Shown here: positions 14,565-21,998 of the stretch, piece by piece
Layout of the letters: each line of letters begins with the position of its first letter
Numbering within the stretch: the stretch's first letter is position 1
Assembly: GCA_016763975.1 (NCBI GenBank)
Contig: JAESSS010000071.1
Location: 1 to 40,455, forward strand
DNA: 40,455 bases
Direction of reading: 5' to 3'
Source: Candidatus Altimarinota bacterium
GTDB taxonomy: Bacteria; Patescibacteriota; Gracilibacteria; UBA1369; LOWO2-01-FULL-3
Position numbers and translations under genes: made by a program
The notes under the pieces: model-generated
The model's input: only the letters and a program-made list of their open reading frames with translations
What the model was told of the DNA's origin: nothing
Database searches by the model: none

Positions 14565-14593
14565 TTGACCTAGGCGCCATTACTGTATTAAGG
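14565..14593 (+). promoter_or_regulatory. Possible promoter of the 90-aa gene within an inverted repeat
   Basis: TTGACC at 14565-14570 with TATTAA (15-base spacing) or TTAAGG (17-base spacing) as -10. GGCGC (14573-14577) can pair with GCGCC (14595-14599) across the -10, so the site could also be a hairpin terminator of the preceding gene. Confidence 0.4.
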
Positions 14594-14617
14594 TGCGCCC
14601 TCTTAAACAAATCTAAT

Positions 14618-14890
14618 ATGGCTATTGAACAAAATTCAGAAAGTCCCTTACAGACACAATTACTCGAGCTTATTGCTGAAGCACGTGCGGAGGACAATCC
14701 AAGTTATGTGAATGGTGATTTTGATGCGGACCTAGATAGACTGGAGCTGGCTGTCAGCAATAACGACATGAGGGTTTTGGCTGAGTTTACAAGGATGAGG
14801 GTTTTCCCATTTAAAAATGTGATACAGGCACTTCATAGCCAGTTAAGTGTAAAAGGTGACAATCCTTTTGCAGGAGTTTTGGGCTACTAA
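14618..14890 (+). CDS. Hypothetical protein (90 aa)
   Basis: Small, mainly helical acidic protein (QLLELIAEARAEDNPSYVNGDFDADLDRLELAVSNN). No membrane segment, cysteine or recognisable motif. It ends in TAA at the first copy of the 12-base repeat TAAGACTGACAG and is followed by a good terminator, so its transcript stops before the fic gene. Function unknown. Confidence 0.6.
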   Translation: MAIEQNSESPLQTQLLELIAEARAEDNPSYVNGDFDADLDRLELAVSNNDMRVLAEFTRMRVFPFKNVIQALHSQLSVKGDNPFAGVLGY

Positions 14891-14899
14891 GACTGACAG
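14888..14899 (+). repeat. Direct repeat TAAGACTGACAG, copy 1
   Basis: Covers the stop codon of the 90-aa gene. The second copy is at 14977-14988, immediately before the fic ATG. The pair brackets the terminator and the fic promoter. Confidence 0.5.
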
Positions 14900-14902
14900 G
14901 GG

Positions 14903-14928
14903 AATAGCTTCGTTTTGAGGCTATTTTT
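14903..14928 (+). terminator. Rho-independent terminator
   Basis: AATAGCTTC-GTTTT-GAGGCTATT (nine pairs, one G-U) followed by a T run. Confidence 0.8.
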
Positions 14929-14937
14929 GTTGTGTGG

Positions 14938-14966
14938 TTTATTTTTAAAGGTAAAAATGCTATACT
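14938..14966 (+). promoter_or_regulatory. Promoter of the fic gene
   Basis: TTTATT (14938-14943), 17 bases, TATACT (14961-14966). The leader is about 15 bases and holds the second TAAGACTGACAG repeat. Confidence 0.55.
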
Positions 14967-14976
14967 TTTGGGGCAT

Positions 14977-14988
14977 TAAGACTGACAG
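14977..14988 (+). repeat. Direct repeat TAAGACTGACAG, copy 2
   Basis: Occupies the whole spacer between the probable transcript start and the fic ATG, where a Shine-Dalgarno would lie; none is present. Confidence 0.5.
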
Positions 14989-15999
14989 ATGAAATGGATA
15001 GTAAAAAGACAGGCGGGTTATTATTTTGAGATTGCCTCAGGGAGATTTAGTAAGTATTTGGGTAGGGAATTGCCTGAGAAAAAAGTGTTGGCCAAGAAGG
15101 TTTTTGAATATTTGGAAGAGTTTTCTGGATTGGTTGTGGGAATGACTGATCAAAAGGTGAAGGATTATTTTAAATACACAGGAATTGAGGAAATTGAGAA
15201 ACAGAGATTTTATTTTAAGGCACTAAATCATGATCTTAATCGGGGAGAGCTGATGCATTTTCATACGGCATTTAAAGTTTTGTTTTCGCTGAATTCTTCG
15301 CGTGCTGAAGGATCAAGGATGAAGGAGGTGGATCTGATGAAGGTGAAAAAACCGAAAACTTTTGAGCAAAAAGAGGCAGCTAATGCGGTGAAAGCTTTGG
15401 AGTGGGCTTTTTCTAAAGAGTTCACCTGGTCGACTGCTTCTATAAGAAAAATTCACTATCTACTTTTTCACGATATCGAGCCGGAACTAGCGGGAAAGTA
15501 CAAAGAACATGACAATGTTGCGGGGGATTCCTTGTATGGGCGAGTGGTTTCGACGACTCCACATCAAAAGGTAAAGGAGGCGATGATGAAGCTGGTTGAG
15601 GAGTTGAAAAGGGGACGTGCAAAAGTGTATCCGCCGATTTTGGCACTGGAAAGTCATTTAAAATTTGAGATAATTCACCCTTTTCATGATGGAAATGGGA
15701 GGGTGGGGAGGATTTTGTTGAATAGGATTTTGCTGGAACATTTTTTTATGCCGGTGATCTTTTTTGAGGGGAATCACGAGGCTTATTGTAATAGTATCGG
15801 CTTGGCGAGAGAGGGAAGAAAGGATAAATATATTAAATTGTTTGTGAAACAGATGAAAAATACGAGGAAGAAAATTGAGGAGGCGAGGAAGGTTGGGGGC
15901 TTTTATAGTGAAAGGAAAAATCTGATGATTCAGTGGAACTATAGTCAGAAGAGGGTGAATTTGTTGTTTAGTAATTTGAAGGGGAAATATAAGTCGTAA
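14989..15999 (+). CDS. Fic family protein with class II inhibitory motif
   Basis: 336-aa Fic protein, expected to transfer AMP (or another nucleotide part) to Ser/Thr/Tyr of a target protein. The complete catalytic motif HPFHDGNGRVGR is at residues 230-241. N-terminal to it, SSRAEG (103-108) fits the autoinhibitory S/T-x3-E-G/N pattern, placing it in class II, where the inhibitory helix precedes the Fic domain in the same chain. The C-terminal ~60 residues are basic and resemble a winged-helix end. No separate antitoxin gene is adjacent. Target unknown; toxin, defence and housekeeping roles all remain open. Confidence 0.88.
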   Translation: MKWIVKRQAGYYFEIASGRFSKYLGRELPEKKVLAKKVFEYLEEFSGLVVGMTDQKVKDYFKYTGIEEIEKQRFYFKALNHDLNRGELMHFHTAFKVLFSLNSSRAEGSRMKEVDLMKVKKPKTFEQKEAANAVKALEWAFSKEFTWSTASIRKIHYLLFHDIEPELAGKYKEHDNVAGDSLYGRVVSTTPHQKVKEAMMKLVEELKRGRAKVYPPILALESHLKFEIIHPFHDGNGRVGRILLNRILLEHFFMPVIFFEGNHEAYCNSIGLAREGRKDKYIKLFVKQMKNTRKKIEEARKVGGFYSERKNLMIQWNYSQKRVNLLFSNLKGKYKS

Positions 16000-16020
16000 T
16001 TGACAGAATGGGTGATTGAG

Positions 16021-16036
16021 AGGAGCATGCGCTCCT
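16021..16036 (+). terminator. Short hairpin, possible fic terminator
   Basis: AGGAGC-ATGC-GCTCCT followed by TTTAATAATT; the T-tract is imperfect. Confidence 0.45.
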
Positions 16037-16076
16037 TTAATAATTACATATGGAAGCATAATACGATTTGGATGCG

Positions 16077-16772
16077 ATGGAAAATGCTGCATTTGTGGAA
16101 GGGATTGCTAGGTCCGAAAGAGAAATGCTTGCTCGTCTTCACAAAGACGTAAAGCTTTATGGTCAGTGGATTGAGGGGAAAGGGGAGGAAGATCATGAGA
16201 CTCCTGAGGAGGGAATACGCTCTTTTCGTAGTGAATCAATACTCGACGATTACTCTCAATTTTTTAAAGTTGTGAGTAATGTTGCTGAGGACTTTGCGAT
16301 CAAATATTTTAAAGCTTTGGGAGAGTATTTGGAACTAAAGGAATCTGGCGATGGAGAGATTGATGTGGTAAGGGGCAAGGTTGTGGCTTTTGCGGATCTT
16401 ACTTTAAGACAGATCAAAGGGTCGATGAGAGAAGGAAAGTTCGATAAGGCAAAAACATCTAGTTGGGAACAACCTAGCTTCAAAAAGCACTTGGATAACT
16501 TAGTAGACTCGAATAGATTGGATGAGCAGAGTGAATTCCCAGGTTTATTTGAAGATAGAGGCAATCATTTTGGTTTTTCTGCTGATGGAGAATCAAATTT
16601 ATTCTGTACCCACACTGCATACGAGGGGTTGATGCCGATGAATTTATTGAGAGGATTAGATCCTAATGCGGATGTGCAGATACGTTGGGGAGACCAACCG
16701 ACAGGCAAATTAAAAGGAGATGGCCACCTGGTAGCTATCCTTAGAAAAGATGGAACTTTAGATATTCTTTAA
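16077..16772 (+). CDS. Hypothetical protein (231 aa)
   Basis: Unrecognised soluble protein. I start at ATG 16077 (MENAAFVEGIARSE); the frame extends three codons to a TTG, but CATAAT at 16057-16062 places the transcript start just before the ATG. The N-terminal two thirds are helical and charged; the C-terminal third (DRGNHFGFSADGES... WGDQPTGKLKGDGHLVAIL) looks beta-rich. It is followed after 10 bases by a 74-aa gene, likely the same transcript. Confidence 0.6.
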   Translation: MENAAFVEGIARSEREMLARLHKDVKLYGQWIEGKGEEDHETPEEGIRSFRSESILDDYSQFFKVVSNVAEDFAIKYFKALGEYLELKESGDGEIDVVRGKVVAFADLTLRQIKGSMREGKFDKAKTSSWEQPSFKKHLDNLVDSNRLDEQSEFPGLFEDRGNHFGFSADGESNLFCTHTAYEGLMPMNLLRGLDPNADVQIRWGDQPTGKLKGDGHLVAILRKDGTLDIL

Positions 16773-16782
16773 TAATAAAAAA

Positions 16783-17007
16783 ATGCTTAATTTTGAATGT
16801 ACGAATTGTCGTGGATCACATGAAGTTTCAGCTGAAAAAGCTGATGGAGGAGGAAAGGTAACAGTAGATGGGGTGACAAAATTTGTTGAAGCATCTCAAA
16901 TGAATGCACTTGCACTTGGGGCAGCGAAATATTTTGGCGGAAACGAACACTGCTTGGATAGTGAACGAGATGCAATTAATGAAATATTAAATGCGGTTTT
17001 GGGATAA
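16783..17007 (+). CDS. Small CxxC protein (74 aa)
   Basis: Begins FECTNCRGSHEVSA (a C-x-x-C pair at about residues 6-9), then a Gly/Val turn and a helical C-terminus with one more Cys. It may be a small metal or redox protein, but two cysteines alone do not show that. Its last 21 bases overlap the convergent queG gene. Probably co-transcribed with the 231-aa gene before it. Confidence 0.55.
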   Translation: MLNFECTNCRGSHEVSAEKADGGGKVTVDGVTKFVEASQMNALALGAAKYFGGNEHCLDSERDAINEILNAVLG

Positions 17008-18000
17008 TACTTCTGCGTTGCGAGTGAGGCCTTTGCGTTTTGCTCGCATTAGTGGGGAGCCGGCGAATCTTTCTAGGAAGAGTTCGTCGGTTTTTGGTAT
17101 GGAGTCAGTGGCGATTTGGTCGCCGGCGATGGGGGTTGGGGCGAGGTCGCTGGGGAGTTGGCGTTTTTGGTTGTGGGGGCAGACTTCTTGGCAGATGTCG
17201 CAGCCGTAGAGGAGTTTTTGTTTGGCGATTATTTTGGCAAGTTTTGGCGGGATTTTGTCGCGGTTTTCGATGGTGAGATATGAAATGCAGAGGCGGGAAT
17301 CGATCACGCCGGGTGCGATTATTGCGCCGGTTGGGCAGGCGTCGACACATTTGGTGCAGGCGCCGCAGACGTTGGCAGGTTTGTGGCTGGGGTTTGACCA
17401 GGCGGTATTGATTCTGGGGATATCCCCGGAATTGGAGGGCGGACTAGGGGCTAAGGGGAGCCCTAAATCGATGGTAGTGATTATTTCTGAGAGAAAAACC
17501 CATGAGCCGAATTCGGGAGTGATGAGCATGGCGTTTTTGCCGATGCGGCCGATGCCGGCTTGTTCGGCGAGGGCGCGTTCGAGGATTGGGCCGGTGTCGA
17601 CGTAGGCTTTGTTTTGGGATTGGGGAGCGAGCTCTTCGATGTAGATGCGCAGTTTTTTGAGGCGTTTGCTGATGATTTTGTGATAGTCTCGGCCGAAGGC
17701 GTAGCGAGCGACTCGGCCGTGGTCTTTTTTGAGGGGAGATTGTTCGTTGTGGTAGTTGGTGGCGAGCACGATTACTGATTTGGCGTTGGGTAGAATTTCT
17801 GTCAGGTCGCGGCGTTGTTGGACTTTTTGCATGTAAGACATGTCGGCCTCGTGGTTGTTGGCGAGCCATTCGTCAAAGGCTTGGAGGTAGCGCTCGTCGA
17901 TTTTTGCAGGGGAGAATCCTACGAGGTCGAAGCCTAATGACTTGGCAAAATCTGTAATTTGTTGTCGCATATGCATATCTTCCAACACTTGAAGGCGCAT
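16987..18000 (-). CDS. queG: Epoxyqueuosine reductase
   Basis: Cobalamin- and iron-sulfur-dependent enzyme for the last step of queuosine synthesis in tRNA. The B12-binding half contains RYAFGRDYHKII and the catalytic-acid motif VDTGPILER (Asp 135). Two [4Fe-4S] motifs follow: CGACTKCVDACP (C212, C215, C218, C222) and CDICQEVCPHN (C267, C270, C274). The protein ends soon after GSPLMRAKRKGLTRN, so it lacks the HEAT-like extension of longer homologues; 337 aa is at the short end. Start could be ATG 18000 or the in-frame ATG at residue 11 (MRQQITDFAK), which is closer to the usual N-terminus. Confidence 0.92.
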   Translation of the reverse strand: MRLQVLEDMHMRQQITDFAKSLGFDLVGFSPAKIDERYLQAFDEWLANNHEADMSYMQKVQQRRDLTEILPNAKSVIVLATNYHNEQSPLKKDHGRVARYAFGRDYHKIISKRLKKLRIYIEELAPQSQNKAYVDTGPILERALAEQAGIGRIGKNAMLITPEFGSWVFLSEIITTIDLGLPLAPSPPSNSGDIPRINTAWSNPSHKPANVCGACTKCVDACPTGAIIAPGVIDSRLCISYLTIENRDKIPPKLAKIIAKQKLLYGCDICQEVCPHNQKRQLPSDLAPTPIAGDQIATDSIPKTDELFLERFAGSPLMRAKRKGLTRNAEVLSQNRI

Positions 18001-18096
18001 TGCAATGCTGTTTCCGTTACTTAGGAATGGGGAGCTGTTATTGTTCTTAGCCTTCTAACCGCTGTAAAAGGTGAATATTGTCACTTTGCACATCTT

Positions 18097-18125
18097 TTGC
18101 ACATGATTTGCACCCTCGTTAGATT
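18097..18125 (+). promoter_or_regulatory. Promoter of nrnA-like gene
   Basis: TTGCAC (18097-18102), 17 bases, TAGATT (18120-18125); leader about 25 bases without Shine-Dalgarno. Confidence 0.6.
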
Positions 18126-18156
18126 AATGGCTATTAGCAGACATCTTAAAAATTAA

Positions 18157-19143
18157 ATGGAACACATTTCCGACAAATTAAAGGCAGAATTTTCCAGGGC
18201 CAAAAATGCTTTTTTGGAAGCGGATAGAATTTGTATAATTTCTCATCGTGGGCCTGATGGAGATGCTGTTGGGAGTAATTGTGCACTGAAATTGGCTTTG
18301 CAGGCGATGGGCAAAGAAGTGGTTAGTGCTTGTGTGGACCCAGTACCGCCGGACAGTGTTTGGCTTAAGGGTGCGGATAAGTATGTGGAAGATTTTTCTT
18401 ATAACGATTTTGATTTGGTGTGTAGCGTGGATTGTGCGGCGCCGAAGATGGTGGTTTTTGAAATTAAACACGACAAACCTTTTGTGAATTTTGATCATCA
18501 TATTTCAAATAACGGCTTTGGCACGGTGAATGTGGTGGATGCGGATGCTTGTAGTACGGCGATTATTCTTTATAAATTCTTGGAATATTGTGGCTGGAGA
18601 ATTTCTATCGATATAGCGACTTGCCTTTTGCATGGAATTTACTTTGATACGGGATCGCTGATGCACAGCAACACGACGGAGGAGGTTTATCGAGTGGCCG
18701 GTGAACTGATGTCGCGGGGCGCAAATCTCAAAAAGATTGCCAAAGAACCTTTCCATACAACTGCCGTAAACAAGATGCGCCTCTGGGGGCGTATTTTGGA
18801 AAGGACTTATGTCAACGAGCAGGGCGTGACGGTTTCGGCGGTAGGGACAGCGGATTATGTGGCTTGTGGGGCAACTTCCAAGGATACGGGAGGGGCGATT
18901 GATTTTTTGAATGCGGTACCCGGTTCACAGTATTGTGTTTTGTTGAGTGAGGATGACAAAGGTTTGGTAAAAGGCTCATTGCGCACGCAGAGAGAGGATG
19001 TGAATTTGAGTGATGTGGCCGGACAGTGGGGAGGTGGCGGCCATCCAAAAGCCAGTGGATTTGGGATAGAAGGACACTTGAGGCCGGTGATGAGTTGGAA
19101 GATCGTAGGGGAGAATGGAGAGGGTAAGGAGTTGACATTCTAG
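18157..19143 (+). CDS. DHH/DHHA1 phosphoesterase, NrnA-like
   Basis: 328-aa two-domain enzyme of the bifunctional oligoribonuclease/pAp-phosphatase type, which degrades very short RNA and 3'-phosphoadenosine 5'-phosphate (some relatives act on c-di-AMP products). Manganese ligands are visible: H30, D34 and D36 in ISHRGPDGDAVGS, D92 in VCSVDCA, the DHH triplet at 113-115, and the DHHA1 substrate loop GGGGHPKASGFG near the end. Length is normal. Cytoplasmic. Which substrate it uses cannot be told. Confidence 0.85.
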   Translation: MEHISDKLKAEFSRAKNAFLEADRICIISHRGPDGDAVGSNCALKLALQAMGKEVVSACVDPVPPDSVWLKGADKYVEDFSYNDFDLVCSVDCAAPKMVVFEIKHDKPFVNFDHHISNNGFGTVNVVDADACSTAIILYKFLEYCGWRISIDIATCLLHGIYFDTGSLMHSNTTEEVYRVAGELMSRGANLKKIAKEPFHTTAVNKMRLWGRILERTYVNEQGVTVSAVGTADYVACGATSKDTGGAIDFLNAVPGSQYCVLLSEDDKGLVKGSLRTQREDVNLSDVAGQWGGGGHPKASGFGIEGHLRPVMSWKIVGENGEGKELTF

Positions 19144-19160
19144 CTGTTTTATCGTATCTT
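19132..19160 (+). promoter_or_regulatory. Promoter of GC-rich 99-aa gene
   Basis: TTGACA (19132-19137) lies inside the last codons of the nrnA-like gene; 17 bases; TATCTT (19155-19160). The ~95-base leader contains a TCATGC/GCATGA hairpin but no boxA. Confidence 0.6.
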
Positions 19161-19261
19161 TGCTCTCCTATCCTGAGTGTCTTTTTTTCATGCACATTTT
19201 GTAGCATGAGGACCAATGGAGGGACGGTAGGCTTAATGCCAAGCTGAAAAAAGGAGTTCCG

Positions 19262-19561
19262 ATGAGTACAGCAAGACAGAAAAAAAAAGGCCCCACAACA
19301 GGAATGATCGTGATGGGCGCCGTGATGCTTTTGTTAGCGACGTCAGCCGGTTATACCATAGGCGAATACGATCAACGAATAGCCGACAGGTACGCCTTGC
19401 AAAAGGCCTCAACCCAACTGTCGCTATCCAATGAATTAGCCGGTATGGCCCTCGACCTCGACGAGAAGAATCTTATAGGTGACGCGGTGAAAATCCTCGC
19501 CATCATCGAGGCCATGCGATCAGCAGAGGAAATCTTGCTTGCTTCCATCCCGCGTGGATGA
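19262..19561 (+). CDS. Single-pass membrane protein (99 aa), GC-rich
   Basis: A basic start (STARQKKKGPTTG), one membrane segment (about residues 14-33) and a helical tail (about 40-95) that could be a coiled coil. AAAGGAG sits five bases before the ATG, a true Shine-Dalgarno, unlike native neighbours. Codon use is GC-rich. After the TGA at 19559-19561 the +1 frame stays open and coding-like for another 22 codons (DDARELLGKRLADAILTTMG...), so the real product may be longer if there is a frameshift, natural or from sequencing. No family recognised. Confidence 0.65.
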   Translation: MSTARQKKKGPTTGMIVMGAVMLLLATSAGYTIGEYDQRIADRYALQKASTQLSLSNELAGMALDLDEKNLIGDAVKILAIIEAMRSAEEILLASIPRG

Positions 19562-19647
19562 TGCTCGCGAACTTCTCGGAAAGAGGCTTGCTGACGCCAT
19601 CCTCACTACGATGGGTGACAGCTAGGCACGAAGCCAACCGTTTATGG

Positions 19648-19674
19648 GCCCACCGCGATTAATGCGTGGTGGGC
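19648..19674 (+). terminator. Strong hairpin after the 99-aa gene
   Basis: GCCCACC (19648-19654) pairs with GGTGGGC (19668-19674). The nearest T run begins about 12 bases further on, so termination is only probable. The stretch 19562-19647 holds the possible frameshifted extension. Confidence 0.5.
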
Positions 19675-19710
19675 TCTTGGACTAGCTTTTTGAGGGGAAA
19701 GAGGCTTGCG

Positions 19711-19739
19711 TTGACACTTTTGCCTTTTGGTGGTATAAG
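19711..19739 (+). promoter_or_regulatory. Promoter of lipoprotein gene
   Basis: TTGACA (19711-19716), 17 bases, TATAAG (19734-19739): near-consensus, with a ~75-base leader. Confidence 0.8.
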
Positions 19740-19820
19740 TTATGTACGTTTTATGGCTAGCTTTAACCATGTGGTTGCTGCTGGTCTTGCGAGATCCTCG
19801 AAAATTTGGAGAACAATCAA

Positions 19821-20306
19821 ATGAAGCACTTAGCTTCCATTCTGGCGGCGGCACTCACTCTGAGTGCATGCGCGACGACGACGGCGACTCACCCTCACCT
19901 AGCCGAGCTTGGTCTCAGCAAGGTCGAGCTAGCGCTAATCCCCACCCTCCTGGGAACCAAACGCGGCGAGGACGATAAATTCGTGTGGAAACACGTGGTC
20001 ACTAGGACCGTCAACGCCGATGGGGACATCGAGCTGCGACAAAGGTTCGTCCAGTCTAACAAGGCCCACAAAGCCTACAAGGAGGACGGTTCAACCATCG
20101 ATGCGGAGGGCAACAAAGTTTCCCCTCCGGTCTGCATTACGACCGACAGTCCTGAAGGCGTGACCGAGGTGGTTGGCCGGGTGAAAATCTGGACCATCCT
20201 GACAACATCTTGCACGCCGGCGGCGGGAAGCAACGAAGCTTCCTGCGCGCCATCACAGCACTGCAATTTTCTGCTGCAGTCCAAGATCGTCGTGAAGGCG
20301 AACTAG
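19821..20306 (+). CDS. Lipoprotein, GC-rich
   Basis: 161-aa exported protein with a class II signal: MKHLASILAAALTLSAC, lipobox L-S-A-C with the lipidated Cys at 17. The mature part is Thr-rich at first (ATTTATH) and carries three to four further cysteines (VCITTD, TSCTPA, ASCAPSQHC). The start is ATG 19821, seven bases after GGAGAA; the TTG five codons earlier would spoil the signal peptide. It would be processed by the Lgt encoded at 6.5 kb. GC-rich like its neighbour at 19.3 kb. Function unknown. Confidence 0.75.
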   Translation: MKHLASILAAALTLSACATTTATHPHLAELGLSKVELALIPTLLGTKRGEDDKFVWKHVVTRTVNADGDIELRQRFVQSNKAHKAYKEDGSTIDAEGNKVSPPVCITTDSPEGVTEVVGRVKIWTILTTSCTPAAGSNEASCAPSQHCNFLLQSKIVVKAN

Positions 20307-20369
20307 CCCCGACGACGGGCAAAAAGGGTGTAATGATTGAACTCCAGAGAGTAGAAGATCGATTACTTT

Positions 20370-20410
20370 GGGGCGTTGCGTGTCATTTATGACCGGCGTC
20401 CCACCTTTTT
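20370..20410 (+). terminator. Rho-independent terminator of lipoprotein gene
   Basis: GGGGCG pairs with CGTCCC (one G-T), inner GTCA/TGAC stem, then ACC and five T. Confidence 0.75.
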
Positions 20411-20424
20411 AAATGTGGCTACTG

Positions 20425-20453
20425 TTGACTTTTGGGCATGAGCAAGCTATTTT
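20425..20453 (+). promoter_or_regulatory. Promoter of the 82-aa gene
   Basis: TTGACT (20425-20430), 17 bases, TATTTT (20448-20453), with a ~20-base leader ending in A-rich sequence before the ATG. Confidence 0.65.
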
Positions 20454-20480
20454 GCGCTCCTGTTTTTAACGAAGAAAAAA

Positions 20481-20729
20481 ATGAGTGAAGAAGGATTAGC
20501 TTACGTGGATGCACTGACATCGAAGCCTACCTTACAGAGAGAGCTTGGTGAGGTTATGCGAACAATTAGGGATGCAGGAGAAAACGAAGAGCTGTCGGCA
20601 AAGAGAGATCGAATAAAGGCCATGATTGCCGATTGTGCTAGGGTAATTAAGGGAAGGAATGGAACAGCCCCAAAGCCAAAACCTCAAACAGAAAAAGAGG
20701 AAGACCCAGATAGAAGTGAGTGGATTTAA
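20481..20729 (+). CDS. Hypothetical helical protein (82 aa)
   Basis: Charged, helical protein (ELGEVMRTIRDAGENEELSAKRDRIKAMIADCARVIKG) with a Pro/Lys-rich tail. The helical pattern resembles the middle of the following 107-aa protein (ELKGAKQDLQLLLG...), so the two may be distant relatives. No membrane segment. 17 bases separate the genes; likely one transcript. Function unknown. Confidence 0.6.
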   Translation: MSEEGLAYVDALTSKPTLQRELGEVMRTIRDAGENEELSAKRDRIKAMIADCARVIKGRNGTAPKPKPQTEKEEDPDRSEWI

Positions 20730-20746
20730 ACTTTAAACTTATTAAA

Positions 20747-21070
20747 ATGGAAAACTGGGACCTCAATCCAACGCTAGAAGAGATTACCGCTAGTCTTAGC
20801 AATTATATGTCACCCGGAGAACTTAAGGGTGCAAAACAAGACTTACAATTACTTTTGGGGCAAGCGGAGAATGCGAAGAATGAGCCCGAGAAGGCTGCAG
20901 TTAGGATTGTTATTGAAGGCGTGGCAGCTAGACTAGATGAAGTAAGAAGATCTGGACATAAAAATATTAGCGGCAAATTGCTTGTACGTGCTAGATGGCA
21001 GACTGCCAAATCAGATAAGCGTGAAGCAAATACGCCACAACTGGAAGATATTGAGGAAGCATTAAACTAA
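20747..21070 (+). CDS. Hypothetical helical protein (107 aa)
   Basis: Start taken at ATG 20747 (MENWDLNPTLEEI); an upstream in-frame GTG would overlap the preceding stop. Mostly helical, with a basic C-terminal section (GKLLVRARWQTAKSDKREA). Stop overlaps the convergent TrmB-type regulator by four bases. No recognised domain. Confidence 0.6.
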   Translation: MENWDLNPTLEEITASLSNYMSPGELKGAKQDLQLLLGQAENAKNEPEKAAVRIVIEGVAARLDEVRRSGHKNISGKLLVRARWQTAKSDKREANTPQLEDIEEALN

Positions 21071-21819
21071 AGTCCTTTCTTCACGATATCAAAGATTGTG
21101 CGCATGTGGTCGGCGATCAATTCGTTTTCGATGATGAGGCCGGAGAGGTCTTCAGGGGCGTAGGAGATGAAGAGGGTATTATTTCCGTGGATGGCAGTGG
21201 TTAGTTTAAAAAGGTTTTTCTGGGGATCTACCTTGTGAACCTCTTTGTAAACTCCTGCGGCTTTTTGGAGGTATGTGTCGGCGGATTGCCCTTCGTTGAT
21301 GATCATTACGTTCTTGTTTTTGTGTTTTTGGGAACGGGGAATGTAGATTTTTTCGATGTAGTCGCGAATTTTGGGATGCATGTTGTTGTGGGATGAAATA
21401 AAATGCACTGTTTCATCCTGGTCACAACAATCATCGATAGTGCGATAGAGACCTTCTAAGCCTTCGTAATACCTTACTTTTGGCATTGGGGTGCCGCTAG
21501 TCTGTAGACCTTCGAGATAGGGCAGGATTTCGTTGAAATCGCTTTCTAATTTGCGCAGGGAGGCCTTTTTTTGGTCGAGATTGTAGCGAATGTCCTCGGG
21601 AGGAGTTGCGGTGTAATAAGTGCTGTTACTTTTGCTCTCTTTGGAGGCGAAGCCTTTGTGAAGAAGATCGGCAAAGACAAAGTTGACTGTTGAGCGTGGT
21701 AGCTTGGTTTTCAAGGCTAAAGTACTAGCTGTTTGGGAGCCATATTTGAGCGAAGACAGGTAAACCTGACTTTCTTTTTCGCTGAGACCTAGTTGTGATA
21801 AGAAGTTTTGAATGTCCAT
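21067..21819 (-). CDS. TrmB-family transcriptional regulator
   Basis: 250-aa DNA-binding protein: an N-terminal winged helix (residues 1-75; LGLSEKESQVYLSSLKYGSQTASTLA, then TKLPRSTVNFVFADLLHKGF as recognition region), a coiled-coil dimerisation helix (about 80-105), and a C-terminal sensor-like domain (YYEGLEGLYRTIDDCCDQ; about 115-245) related to the sugar/phospholipase-like effector part of TrmB proteins. It is divergent from the three-gene membrane/J-domain/vWA operon, with 179 bases between the start codons, and is a natural candidate for its control. Confidence 0.8.
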   Translation of the reverse strand: MDIQNFLSQLGLSEKESQVYLSSLKYGSQTASTLALKTKLPRSTVNFVFADLLHKGFASKESKSNSTYYTATPPEDIRYNLDQKKASLRKLESDFNEILPYLEGLQTSGTPMPKVRYYEGLEGLYRTIDDCCDQDETVHFISSHNNMHPKIRDYIEKIYIPRSQKHKNKNVMIINEGQSADTYLQKAAGVYKEVHKVDPQKNLFKLTTAIHGNNTLFISYAPEDLSGLIIENELIADHMRTIFDIVKKGL

Positions 21820-21828
21820 TGGTTGACA

Positions 21829-21857
21829 ACAGTAGCTGCCAACGGGACTCGCGTCAA
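21829..21857 (-). promoter_or_regulatory. Promoter of TrmB-type gene (leaderless)
   Basis: Minus strand TTGACG (21852-21857), 17 bases, TACTGT (21829-21834), nine bases before the ATG. Confidence 0.7.
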
Positions 21858-21960
21858 GGGTTATTGGCCTAAGAAAGCCATGTTCGTGGCGACAGTGACT
21901 GCTGACACCGTTTCACCCTCAACAGCCTATATATGCGAACCAAACCCTGGACTTAGTCTT

Positions 21961-21989
21961 TTGTCAAAAGTATGGTCTTGCACTATTAA
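21961..21989 (+). promoter_or_regulatory. Promoter of the membrane/J-domain/vWA operon
   Basis: TTGTCA (21961-21966), 17 bases, TATTAA (21984-21989), nine bases before the ATG at 21999, so nearly leaderless. Apart from the two promoters I see no marked repeat in 21858-21960 that would be the regulator's operator. Confidence 0.65.
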
Positions 21990-21998
21990 TTCGAAAAA

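Noticed and set aside
19742-19978. 78-aa plus-strand frame at the lipoprotein start
   Set aside because: Starts at the -10 region and conflicts with the better supported lipoprotein frame, which has a signal peptide, lipobox and ribosome site.
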